Under the pieces are notes generated by a model. The model was not told the DNA's origin. It saw only the letters and a program-made list of their open reading frames with translations, and did no database searches. Below, one piece after another: positions 1 through 6,182 of a DNA stretch of 6,429 bases. The translations under genes and the position numbers were made by a program. The stretch is from SAR86 cluster bacterium (GTDB taxonomy: Bacteria; Pseudomonadota; Gammaproteobacteria; Pseudomonadales; Azotimanducaceae): contig JABMOJ010000498.1 of NCBI GenBank assembly GCA_013204195.1, positions 1 through 6,429 of the forward strand. The letters run 5' to 3'. The first letter of the stretch is position 1; the number at the start of each line of letters is the position of its first letter.

Positions 1-870
1 CACCTTGACCGAGTGGACGATATCATTGCGGCGGGCGCCCTGATACATCAGGTTTAAGGTGTCGCTCACCAGGTTTTCCAGTACCAGTGCGCAGTTAGTT
101 AGGACTTCATGGATTTGTTTTGCGCCTCGAATCGGCAAGCCGTGGGCCGGAAGAAAATATTCAGGCTGCTTGTCGGCCATGGCGCGCATAGCTGCAGCCC
201 ACTCCACTGGATAGCGCTGAACCTTTTGCGGGTTGCCTGCATTGGGAAAGTTCCATATAAAAAAGTCACCGGCGCAGATCGCCTTATATTTAGGCACCCA
301 GACCCAGGTATGATCGTCAGTCTCGCCTTTGGCGTGGTAAAGATCCATGGTCAACCCGCCTTTCTGCAGGTTCAGGTATGACGAATAGCTAGTGGTGACT
401 TGACCGGTGTCCGTGGGTAAGAAATTCCCTTGCATTGACGTGCCAAATTGGCGTGAATTAATGACCTGATTGTAGCCGTTAGTAAGGTTGTAGCGATCGA
501 ACCTGTGCTGTACGTTCTCATGGCCATATATTTCAATGTTGGGTTTGCCTGCCTGTTTGGCATCCGCAATAAATGCGCCGCTGCCGCCCACATGATCCAC
601 GTGGCCGTGAGAATAGATCAAAGCATTGAATCGATCGTTAGGTCGCCAGCCACGTATGGCGTCGACGACCAATTGCCCGCCGCGTATGCTGCTGGTGTCG
701 ACGATTACGAGACCATCGTCGGTGGCGAAGTTCACCGAGTTGGAGAAGGCCTCGACAAATGACAAGTCGTTGTCGAGCTCGGAAAGTTCGTGGTTTATTC
801 GGTTGAAGGGCCGCACATCAGTGTGCTCTGACCGCAGTATTTTATCAGAAAGCGCGAATAGGTCAGCCAT
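1..870 (-). CDS. Metallo-beta-lactamase-fold hydrolase, alkyl/aryl-sulfatase (BDS1/SdsA)-like, 3' end outside the window
   Basis: The frame is open from 870 to the left edge (290 residues, no stop), so the C-terminus is missing. The protein carries the zinc motif HxHxDH (H88, H90, D92, H93, in SHGHVDHVGG). Later candidate metal ligands are E183/H187 (GETDDH), D202 (AGDFF) and H243 (PAHG). The stretch with FPNAGNPQK and the PAHGLPI segment resembles alkyl-sulfatase-type MBL enzymes, which cleave sulfate esters in a binuclear zinc site and normally continue into a dimerisation domain. No signal peptide is visible, so a cytoplasmic enzyme is likely, unlike secreted SdsA1. ATG at 870 is preferred over ATG at 876, because AGGGA lies 8 nt before the former but only 2 nt before the latter. 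The LysR gene lies 92 bp upstream on the same strand. The fold is secure; the sulfatase substrate is inference. Confidence 0.86.
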   Translation of the reverse strand, partial: MADLFALSDKILRSEHTDVRPFNRINHELSELDNDLSFVEAFSNSVNFATDDGLVIVDTSSIRGGQLVVDAIRGWRPNDRFNALIYSHGHVDHVGGSGAFIADAKQAGKPNIEIYGHENVQHRFDRYNLTNGYNQVINSRQFGTSMQGNFLPTDTGQVTTSYSSYLNLQKGGLTMDLYHAKGETDDHTWVWVPKYKAICAGDFFIWNFPNAGNPQKVQRYPVEWAAAMRAMADKQPEYFLPAHGLPIRGAKQIHEVLTNCALVLENLVSDTLNLMYQGARRNDIVHSVKV

Positions 871-904
871 GGTCATTGTCCCTGCAGGTTTTTATTATTG
901 ATTG

Positions 905-913
905 AACATACCA
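905..913 (-). promoter_or_regulatory. Possible extended -10 promoter for the MBL hydrolase
   Basis: On the minus strand this reads TGGTATGTT, an extended -10 (TGn) followed by a hexamer matching TATAAT at 4 of 6 positions. It is 35 bp before the start codon at 870, in an AT-rich gap after the LysR stop. No good -35 hexamer is seen at the right distance. The hydrolase may instead be read through from the LysR gene. Confidence 0.25.
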
Positions 914-962
914 GTTTTTCTGCGTTGCTTAAAAGTATTTCAGGCTTTTTAGCCGCAAGGCT

Positions 963-1862
963 TTAGTTCAAGCGCGCACTATTATCCCGTACCAACTGCT
1001 TTAAAAAGTCGGCAACAGCGCGGATCCGGGCATGGTCAGCCACATCCTCATGGATTGCCAACCAGAAGGAGCGGGTGATCAGGACGCTATCGGCAAGGAC
1101 CAATTGCAGGCCGGGATCTGCCATCCCGAGAAACCGCGGCAGCATGGCGATGCCGCAGCCGGCACGGGCCATCTGCGCCTGGGCCAGCAGGCTTGAGCTG
1201 CACAGTTTCGGCACCAGGCCGGAATCCAGATCATTGTAGTAACGCAGTTTCGGTGAATAGATTAAGTCATCCACATAACCGATCAAGGTGTGGGCATGCA
1301 GATCAGGAATAGTCTGTGGGACCTCGGCCTGACTCAGATAGCTAGGGCTGGCGTAAAGCTGCAGGCTATAGTCAGTGAGTTTGCTGACCTTCAGGCGGCC
1401 GGTAGTCGGCCTGGATAACAGAACTGCCAGGTCCGCCTCGCGCTTTGAAACATTTAATAAGCCGCTGGTGGCTACCAGTTCCAGCATCAGTGAGGGATAA
1501 GTCTGGCTGAGTTGGCGAAGCCCCGGCGCGATCAAGGCGTTGCCAAAACCTTCTGTGACGCTCAACCTTACCGTACCTTGAACTCGGCTGACTTCGCCGG
1601 CGATTTCAGCCTGGACGGCATACATGGTGTGTTCGATCTGCTCGACCTGCTTGAGTAACCACTCACCGGCGGTGGTCAGCCGGTGGCCTCGGCGTGATCG
1701 GTCGAACAAGCCTGTGCCCAGGGTTTGTTCCAGTCGCCGCAGGCGTCGACCTACCGTCGTCGGGTCTTGTTCAAGGGTGTCCGCGGCGGCATCTAGATTG
1801 CCCTGTCGTGCGACTGCGAGGAAAACTCTAAGGTCGTCCCAGTTCGTATTATTCAGATCCAA
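963..1862 (-). CDS. LysR-family transcriptional regulator
   Basis: At 299 residues this is a full-length LysR-type regulator. Residues about 8-66 form the winged helix-turn-helix (WDDLRVFLAVARQGNLDAAA, then TTVGRRLRRLE and LFDRSRRGHRLTTAGE). Residues about 92-293 form the periplasmic-binding-protein-like effector domain. The start is TTG: the in-frame codons upstream contain no ATG/GTG/TTG before a TGA at 1884-1886, and no earlier ATG exists inside the conserved N-terminus. A modest AAGG lies 10 nt before it. Such proteins bind as tetramers and usually control a divergent gene in response to a small ligand. Here the SDR is divergent across a 252-bp gap and the MBL hydrolase follows 92 bp downstream on the same strand, so either may be the target. 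The ligand cannot be told from sequence. Confidence 0.94.
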   Translation of the reverse strand: MDLNNTNWDDLRVFLAVARQGNLDAAADTLEQDPTTVGRRLRRLEQTLGTGLFDRSRRGHRLTTAGEWLLKQVEQIEHTMYAVQAEIAGEVSRVQGTVRLSVTEGFGNALIAPGLRQLSQTYPSLMLELVATSGLLNVSKREADLAVLLSRPTTGRLKVSKLTDYSLQLYASPSYLSQAEVPQTIPDLHAHTLIGYVDDLIYSPKLRYYNDLDSGLVPKLCSSSLLAQAQMARAGCGIAMLPRFLGMADPGLQLVLADSVLITRSFWLAIHEDVADHARIRAVADFLKQLVRDNSARLN

Positions 1863-1908
1863 AAGTTCTTGGCCTTGATGACTTCAACAGAGCGTAGTTA
1901 TCAATGAT

Positions 1909-1960
1909 GTGGCTGGCTGAGTCAATGGCTTGTGGCGAATACCGGGTCGATGCCAGCCAC
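1909..1960. repeat. Perfect 9-bp inverted repeat in the LysR-SDR intergenic region
   Basis: GTGGCTGGC at 1909-1917 is exactly complementary to GCCAGCCAC at 1952-1960, with a 34-bp spacer and arm centres 43 bp apart (about four helical turns). It sits 47-98 bp upstream of the LysR start. A smaller dyad, ATCAATGAT (1900-1908), abuts it. Position and symmetry suit a regulator-binding region for the LysR protein, but a T-N11-A box cannot be assigned with certainty. The rest of the 1863-2114 gap shows no clear sigma-70 or sigma-54 promoter. Confidence 0.4.
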
Positions 1961-2103
1961 TTTTGCCGTGCATTGCGCCGCCGGTGAATAGTTCGTATCC
2001 TGCGGGAGTGCAGAAGCTTGCAGCGTGCGATTGCCGCTATGGAACAGTAATTTCATTGGTGTGCGCGGTTGTCCGTTATTGAGCAGTCAATCTAACGATA
2101 TTT

Positions 2104-2109
2104 AAGGGG
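2104..2109 (+). promoter_or_regulatory. Ribosome binding site that fixes the SDR start
   Basis: AAGGGG ends 5 nt before ATG at 2115. The alternative GTG at 2109 shares its first base with this site and so is not a plausible start. Confidence 0.7.
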
Positions 2110-2114
2110 TGTGT

Positions 2115-3080
2115 ATGAAGGATTTCGCAGGCAAGTTAGCGGTTATTACCGGCGGCGGCACAGGCATGGGACGAGAACTAGCTCGACAATTGGTCGCAGA
2201 GGGTTGTGATGTTGCGATCTGTGATGTAATTGATGAAAACATGCAGGAAACGCTCAAGATTTGCCAGCAGGAAGGTCCGCAAGGTGTACGTATTACTGCG
2301 CATAAATGCGATGTATCAAAGGAGGATCAGGTGCTACGTTTTCGTGATGAAGTGCTCGACCTGCACGGTCGGGATCATATCAACTTGTTGTTCAATAATG
2401 CTGGCATCGGTGCGGGCGTGAGCTTCGTCGATGGCTCGCGAGAAGACTGGGAAAGAACCTTTAATATCTGTTGGTACGGGGTCTACTATAATGCTCGAGC
2501 CTTTATGCCCTATCTTGTCGCCGCGACTGAAGCGCATATGATCAATACCAGTAGCGTCAATGGTTTCTGGGCGAGCCTGGGGCCGGGATCAACTCACAGC
2601 GCGTACAGTGCCGCCAAATTTGCCGTGAAAGGCTTTACCGAAGCGCTGGTCTCAGACCTGCGAGTCAATGCTCCGCATGTCAAAGTCTCAGTCGTGATGC
2701 CGGGTCATATCGGCACCTCCATCGCGATTAATTCCGGCAAGATATCCGGTCATGCGGTAGAGGACTTTACGACTGCAGAGCTGGTTGGCGTCCGTAAGCG
2801 TATTACCGCCCGCATGGGTATCGACTTGACGGAAGTCACTGACGACCAGATCAAGGCGATGATCAAAGCGCAAGGTGAAGCGTTTCGAGATAATGCGCCA
2901 ACCACCGCCGGGGAAGCTGCGGCGATGATGTTGCAAGGTGTCAGGGATGAACGTTGGCGGGTGCTGCTGGGGGACGACGCCCAAGTGCTGGATCGGCTGG
3001 TGCGAGAAAATCCGGAAGAAGCCTATGAGGAAAGCTTTATGGTCAAGCTTCGTGAGCAGGCCAACTGGGGGCTCAGCTAG
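2115..3080 (+). CDS. Short-chain dehydrogenase/reductase (classical SDR), NAD(P)-dependent
   Basis: This 321-residue protein has the full classical SDR signature. The Rossmann glycine motif is TGGGTGMG (12-19), Asp37 closes the second beta strand, the adenine-pocket CDV is at 65-67 and NNAG at 94-97. The catalytic set is Asn117, Ser146/147, Tyr164 and Lys168 (YSAAK), followed by PG at 196-197. Asp37 suggests a preference for NAD over NADP. It oxidises an alcohol or reduces a carbonyl; the substrate is not readable. A C-terminal part of about 70-80 residues (after 240) makes it longer than the usual 250-residue SDR. Start chosen at ATG 2115 because of the ribosome binding site 5 nt upstream. 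It is divergent from the LysR gene and convergent with the kinase gene, whose stop is only 35 bp away. Family is certain; role is inferred to be catabolic. Confidence 0.95.
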   Translation: MKDFAGKLAVITGGGTGMGRELARQLVAEGCDVAICDVIDENMQETLKICQQEGPQGVRITAHKCDVSKEDQVLRFRDEVLDLHGRDHINLLFNNAGIGAGVSFVDGSREDWERTFNICWYGVYYNARAFMPYLVAATEAHMINTSSVNGFWASLGPGSTHSAYSAAKFAVKGFTEALVSDLRVNAPHVKVSVVMPGHIGTSIAINSGKISGHAVEDFTTAELVGVRKRITARMGIDLTEVTDDQIKAMIKAQGEAFRDNAPTTAGEAAAMMLQGVRDERWRVLLGDDAQVLDRLVRENPEEAYEESFMVKLREQANWGLS

Positions 3081-3115
3081 TCTTCACAAATAGTGAGAGT
3101 TGAACTTGAGGTCAG

Positions 3116-4480
3116 TTAGAAATTCAAGCTGATCAGGGCGCCACCGGTAGGCGCTCGGTTGGCGCTGATGCTGCCGCCATGGGCGATCATGATCTGGCGT
3201 GACAGGGCTAGGCCGACGCCGCTACCATCCCGTCGGGTGGTGAAGAAGGGCACAAAGACCTGCTTGAGTAACTCTGCAGGAATGCCCGGCCCGTTATCCT
3301 GGACTTCAATGGTAATCTGGCCGCGGCGGTTCAAGCGGGCGCTGAGGCTTACGTCTACAGTGCCCCTACCTGTATTGGCCTGTGCCGCATTTTGCAGGAG
3401 GTTGATCAATACCTGCTCAATCATGGCGCGATCAGCTTCCAGGGTTAGGGTCTCTGGCAAAATATGGGTTGTCAGGGCTATATTACTGGCGTCATCGTGT
3501 GCAGTCATGATGCGACCAACACCATCGAACAGGTCCTTGATGGGCAGTGCTTCTCGCTGTGGCGAGGGCAGTCGAGTCAGTTTGCGGTAGCTGGCAACGA
3601 AGTTCATCAATCCATCAGAGCGCCGTGCAACGGTTTCAACAGCTTCCTTGATATCGCCCAGTTCATCGCCCAGTTCATCACTCAGTTCCAGTTCGGAGGA
3701 CAACCTGTCGGTTAGATCCTCCAATAGTTGCAGAGATGTTCTCGACAGAGACGCGACGGGCGTAATGGAGTTGAGGATCTCATGGGTTAAGACTCTGACC
3801 AACTCCTGCCAAGCATCCAGCTGGCTATCATCAAGTTCCTGCTGGATATTTTGCAGACTCAAAATCTTCTCGCTGCGGCCGGCAATGGTCATCTCGCTGG
3901 CGGCGATAGCGAGGGTCAGCTCCTGATCGTCACTAATGAATTTTGCCAGACGTCGTTCGCCAACTCGGATATCGATGACAGCGTGATAAAACCGCTCGCC
4001 AAACTGTTGCAAGTGATCGGTTTGGGCCAGGTCTGCCTGACCGAACAGTCTTCTGGCTGCATTATTCCATAGGGTAATCTGCTCATCGTGATAGAGCGAG
4101 ACCAGCGGAATAGGGACTTGTTCGATGAGGGCTCTGAGGTGATTCAGTTCTGCCTCTTGCTGGCGGCGATCATCGCGATAACGAGCCATGATGCCGTTTA
4201 AGGTGTCGCCCAATGCTGGAAACTTCGCGCCCATGGGTGCTAGATCAAATTTTTGGTTGAAGTCAGCATAACGCACTGCATCGAGGAAGCGACTAAGTTC
4301 CTGGTTGGTGCGAGCCACAAATTGAGAAATTTCCCAACACTGGAAGGGAAGGATTAGTAGCATCAGCAATGTGCCGGCGTAGTAGCCTGGTTTGGCGAGT
4401 AGATAGGTCAGCGCCATCAAGCTTGCCAGCGCGAGAGTGAGGCGAAATGTCAGGAGCAGACTGAAGCGCTTGTAACCCAT
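3116..4480 (-). CDS. Membrane sensor histidine kinase with PAS domain (NtrY-like)
   Basis: This 454-residue kinase has two N-terminal transmembrane helices (about 10-29 and 33-49) joined by only a few residues. A HAMP-like linker (about 50-110) and a PAS domain (about 113-215) follow. The dimerisation/phosphoacceptor helix carries THEILNSITP with His233 and the HExxN motif. The ATPase domain has the N box (INLLQNAAQ, Asn364), G1 (DNGPG, 395-399), the F box (PFFTT) and G2 (GSGVGLALS, 419 on). All catalytic motifs are intact, so it should autophosphorylate and pass phosphate to the response regulator encoded 81 bp upstream on the same strand. The almost absent periplasmic loop points to sensing within or at the membrane. 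An acidic ELGD repeat lies between the two dimerisation helices. The ribosome binding site is weak (TAGG, near the start), which suggests dependence on the upstream gene's transcript. Confidence 0.95.
   Translation of the reverse strand: MGYKRFSLLLTFRLTLALASLMALTYLLAKPGYYAGTLLMLLILPFQCWEISQFVARTNQELSRFLDAVRYADFNQKFDLAPMGAKFPALGDTLNGIMARYRDDRRQQEAELNHLRALIEQVPIPLVSLYHDEQITLWNNAARRLFGQADLAQTDHLQQFGERFYHAVIDIRVGERRLAKFISDDQELTLAIAASEMTIAGRSEKILSLQNIQQELDDSQLDAWQELVRVLTHEILNSITPVASLSRTSLQLLEDLTDRLSSELELSDELGDELGDIKEAVETVARRSDGLMNFVASYRKLTRLPSPQREALPIKDLFDGVGRIMTAHDDASNIALTTHILPETLTLEADRAMIEQVLINLLQNAAQANTGRGTVDVSLSARLNRRGQITIEVQDNGPGIPAELLKQVFVPFFTTRRDGSGVGLALSRQIMIAHGGSISANRAPTGGALISLNF
3653..3694. 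repeat. 12-bp in-frame tandem repeat inside the kinase gene, about 3.5 copies
   Basis: Units ATCGCCCAGTTC at 3653-3664 and 3665-3676 are identical. A third at 3677-3688 matches at 10 of 12 positions, and a final CAGTTC follows. On the coding strand this gives ELGD-ELGD-ELSD-EL, roughly residues 264-276 of the kinase, in the turn region between the two dimerisation helices. Confidence 0.85.
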
Positions 4481-4542
4481 GGAATGTGGCCTATATTTTC
4501 AACAGTGTTGGTGTTTACAAGTATCAATATCAATATTGTGTT

Positions 4543-4560
4543 GCTGAGGGTTCCCGCAGC
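4543..4560 (-). other. Small hairpin between response regulator and kinase genes
   Basis: Just after the regulator stop the minus strand can pair GCTG with CAGC and GG with CC around a GAAC loop, with one C-T mismatch. No T run follows, so it is not a convincing intrinsic terminator. It could mildly stabilise or separate the two cistrons of one message. Confidence 0.25.
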
Positions 4561-4561
4561 T

Positions 4562-5962
4562 TCAAAGGCCGTGTTTCTCCATGCGTCGGTAGAGCGCTGC
4601 GCGAGTCAGCCCCAGATCGCGAGCAGCGTGGCTGATGTTATAGCCATGTAGGCGTAACGCCTGGCTGATGGTTTGCTTTTCTAGACGCTCGAGGTTGAGT
4701 TCAGGTGCCAGAGTTGTTTCTGTGTTGGTCAAAAAGGTGTCCTGCGAAGGAGGCTTTACTGCGATGGCTTCCAGTTGAAAGTCAGCCAGCTCAAACTGGT
4801 CGGTGGTGGAGAGAATTACCGCTCGTTCTAGCGCGTGTTTGAGGGCCCTAATATTACCCGGCCAGGCGTAATGTTTGAGTGCCGTGATGGTGCTGGGCGA
4901 AAAGTCTTTGGCCGCACGTCCATATTTTTTGCTATAGGTTTGAGCATAATGGCGAGCAATAACCTCGATATCATCCTGGCGCTGGCGCAGGGGCGGCAAC
5001 TGAATTTCAACGGTATTCAGGCGAAACAGCAGATCCTGGCGAAACTGTTCTTCGTCACGCAACTCAGACTTGGGTCGGTTGGTGGCGGCGATCACGCGAA
5101 TATCGATATCAACAATTCGGTTTGAACCAACAGGTGTAATCTGGCGTGATTCCAGTACCGTGAGCAGCTTGGCCTGAAGATACAATGGCAGGTTACCAAT
5201 CTCATCAAGAAATACGGTGCCACCGTTCGCGGCCTCCATACGACCGATGCGATCTTCCCGGGCATCGGTAAAGGCGCCCTTCTTGTGCCCGAACAGTTCA
5301 GACTCAAACAAGGACTCGGTTAAGGCCCCCAGGTCGATGGCGATGAAGACCTTGTCGTGGCGGTCCGATTGCTGGTGAATAGCGCGGGCGACGAGTTCCT
5401 TGCCGGTGCCGTTCTCACCGAGAATCAGTACATTGGCGGCAGTGGGCGCGGCCCGTGCGACTAAAGAATTGACCTGCTGTAGTGCGCTTGAGTTGCCGAG
5501 CATAGCTTGCGTGTGACCTGTCACCGTGGCTGATAGTGCGGCATTCGACTGTTGCAGGGAGCGCGCGATATCACGGCTTTGCTTAAGTTTCGAGGCAGTT
5601 GAAATCGTGGCGAGCAGGCGCTCGTTCTCCCAGGGCTTCATGACGAAATCAGTGGCGCCAAGCTTCATGGCTTTGACGGCAACATTGACCCCGGCATGGG
5701 CGGTGATCAGGACGACCACGGCATCAGGGTCGAGCGCGAGAATGCACGCGAGCCATTCGAAGCCTTGAGCGCCGCTGGACTCTCCCGGGCCGAAATTCAT
5801 GTCGAGCAGAATCACCTCAAAGTCGCGGGCTGCCATGCGGGCGGGAATGGACTGGGGGCGGTTGGTGATCTCGATATGTCCGTAGTGACGTTTTAGCAGG
5901 AGCTTGCCCGCAGTCAAAATATCATCGTCGTCATCGATAATCAGGATAGAGCCGCCGCCCAT
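4562..5962 (-). CDS. Sigma-54-dependent response regulator (NtrC-type enhancer-binding protein)
   Basis: The 466-residue protein has three domains. The receiver (about 5-120) has an acidic pocket in D10-D14, phosphorylation site Asp54, Thr87 and Lys109. A Gly/Ser-rich loop follows Asp54 (MNFGPGESSGAQGFEWL), as seen in sigma-54 regulators found beside HlyD/ABC export genes. The AAA+ domain (about 148-385) has Walker A GENGTGKE (182-189), the sigma-54 contact loop GAFTDA (229-234), Walker B TVFLDE (249-254), ATN (293-295), R308/R314 in FRQDLLFRL, and WPGNIR (367-372). A Fis-type helix-turn-helix closes it (about 422-466). Start ATG 5962 has AGAAGG 9 nt upstream. It lies upstream of the kinase gene on the same strand and divergent from the adaptor gene. 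It probably binds the paired palindromes at 6009-6048 and drives the -24/-12 promoter at 6112. Confidence 0.96.
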   Translation of the reverse strand: MGGGSILIIDDDDDILTAGKLLLKRHYGHIEITNRPQSIPARMAARDFEVILLDMNFGPGESSGAQGFEWLACILALDPDAVVVLITAHAGVNVAVKAMKLGATDFVMKPWENERLLATISTASKLKQSRDIARSLQQSNAALSATVTGHTQAMLGNSSALQQVNSLVARAAPTAANVLILGENGTGKELVARAIHQQSDRHDKVFIAIDLGALTESLFESELFGHKKGAFTDAREDRIGRMEAANGGTVFLDEIGNLPLYLQAKLLTVLESRQITPVGSNRIVDIDIRVIAATNRPKSELRDEEQFRQDLLFRLNTVEIQLPPLRQRQDDIEVIARHYAQTYSKKYGRAAKDFSPSTITALKHYAWPGNIRALKHALERAVILSTTDQFELADFQLEAIAVKPPSQDTFLTNTETTLAPELNLERLEKQTISQALRLHGYNISHAARDLGLTRAALYRRMEKHGL

Positions 5963-5994
5963 GGGCTTGTACCTTCTTGCTGGTGATGCCGAGC

Positions 5995-6000
5995 ATTATC
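5995..6000 (-). promoter_or_regulatory. Possible -10 element for the regulator-kinase operon
   Basis: GATAAT on the minus strand matches TATAAT at 5 of 6 positions and lies 33 bp before the start codon at 5962. The corresponding -35 position falls within the palindrome at 6009-6028 and matches the consensus poorly, so activation or repression there is possible. No GG-N10-GC sigma-54 motif faces this direction. Confidence 0.3.
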
Positions 6001-6008
6001 ACCTGATT

Positions 6009-6028
6009 AGTGTTCATAAACGAACACT
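6009..6028. promoter_or_regulatory. Distal palindromic operator / upstream activator site 1
   Basis: AGTGTTC-N6-GAACACT is a perfect dyad with 7-bp arms (6009-6015 and 6022-6028). Its centre is 22 bp from the second palindrome and about 120 bp before the predicted sigma-54 start site. Being next to the regulator's own gene and at typical enhancer distance, it is probably bound by the Fis-type domain of that regulator. The binding protein is inferred; the symmetry is seen directly. Confidence 0.7.
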
Positions 6029-6032
6029 TTGT

Positions 6033-6048
6033 TGTTCGATATTGAACA
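6033..6048. promoter_or_regulatory. Proximal palindromic operator / upstream activator site 2
   Basis: TGTTC-N6-GAACA repeats the core and spacing of the first palindrome, with 5-bp arms (6033-6037 and 6044-6048). A shift of 22 bp, close to two helical turns, would place two activator dimers on the same face of the DNA, as expected for cooperative binding by NtrC-type proteins. Confidence 0.68.
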
Positions 6049-6111
6049 CATGCTAATGGATTTGGGTTGGAGATGGTGAAAATTATCAACAAAAACAATG
6101 AGATGTAATTG

Positions 6112-6127
6112 TGGCCCGGCGATTGCG
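6112..6127 (+). promoter_or_regulatory. Sigma-54 (-24/-12) promoter for the adaptor operon
   Basis: TGGCCC-N5-TTGCG matches the sigma-54 consensus TGGCAC-N5-TTGCW with two differences. It keeps the essential GG (6113-6114) and GC (6125-6126) exactly 10 bp apart. Transcription should begin near 6138, giving a leader of about 100 nt before the adaptor start. The two activator palindromes lie at about -98 and -120. This directly fits the sigma-54 activator encoded on the other side. Confidence 0.75.
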
Positions 6128-6158
6128 ACGTAGTGTTTGTCATAGGGAGGACAATATC

Positions 6159-6182
6159 GTGAGAATCTCCGTCAGCCGGTGA
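6159..6182 (+). CDS. Possible short leader ORF upstream of the adaptor gene
   Basis: GGGAGG (6145-6150) is a strong ribosome binding site, followed after 8 nt by GTG and a seven-codon frame (VRISVSR) ending in TGA at 6180-6182. It falls inside the predicted leader of the sigma-54 transcript. The peptide has no recognisable attenuator composition. It could be chance, a translated upstream ORF, or a ribosome standby site. Confidence 0.2.
   Translation: MRISVSR

Noticed and set aside
109..901. Open frames of 73-91 codons on both strands
   Set aside because: They overlap the metallo-beta-lactamase gene in other frames and show no family motifs, while the continuous minus-strand frame has clear zinc-binding motifs.
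942..965. Terminator-like AGCC-GCAA-GGCT hairpin after the LysR gene
   Set aside because: The stem is only 4 bp, and on the minus strand, where the genes lie, it is followed by an A run rather than a T run.
2109..2114. GTG start for the SDR two codons upstream
   Set aside because: It overlaps the AAGGGG ribosome binding site that is well placed for ATG 2115.
3081..3115. Bidirectional terminator between the convergent SDR and kinase genes
   Set aside because: Only a 4-5 bp stem (TCAC-AAATA-GTGA) without a T run is present, so no terminator can be supported.
3159..4072. Plus-strand open frames of 73-143 codons over the kinase gene
   Set aside because: They lie antisense to conserved kinase motifs, and their Ser/Arg-rich composition is typical of the reverse strand of a coding region.
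4491..4520. Separate sigma-70 promoter for the kinase gene (TTGTAA-N17-AATATA on the minus strand)
   Set aside because: The -10 matches only 3 of 6 positions and would place the start of transcription inside the ribosome binding region; operon transcription with the regulator is simpler.
6084..6096. IHF site between activator sites and sigma-54 promoter
   Set aside because: TATCAA fits the first half of the consensus and the position is right, but the TTR half reads AAC; too weak to list.
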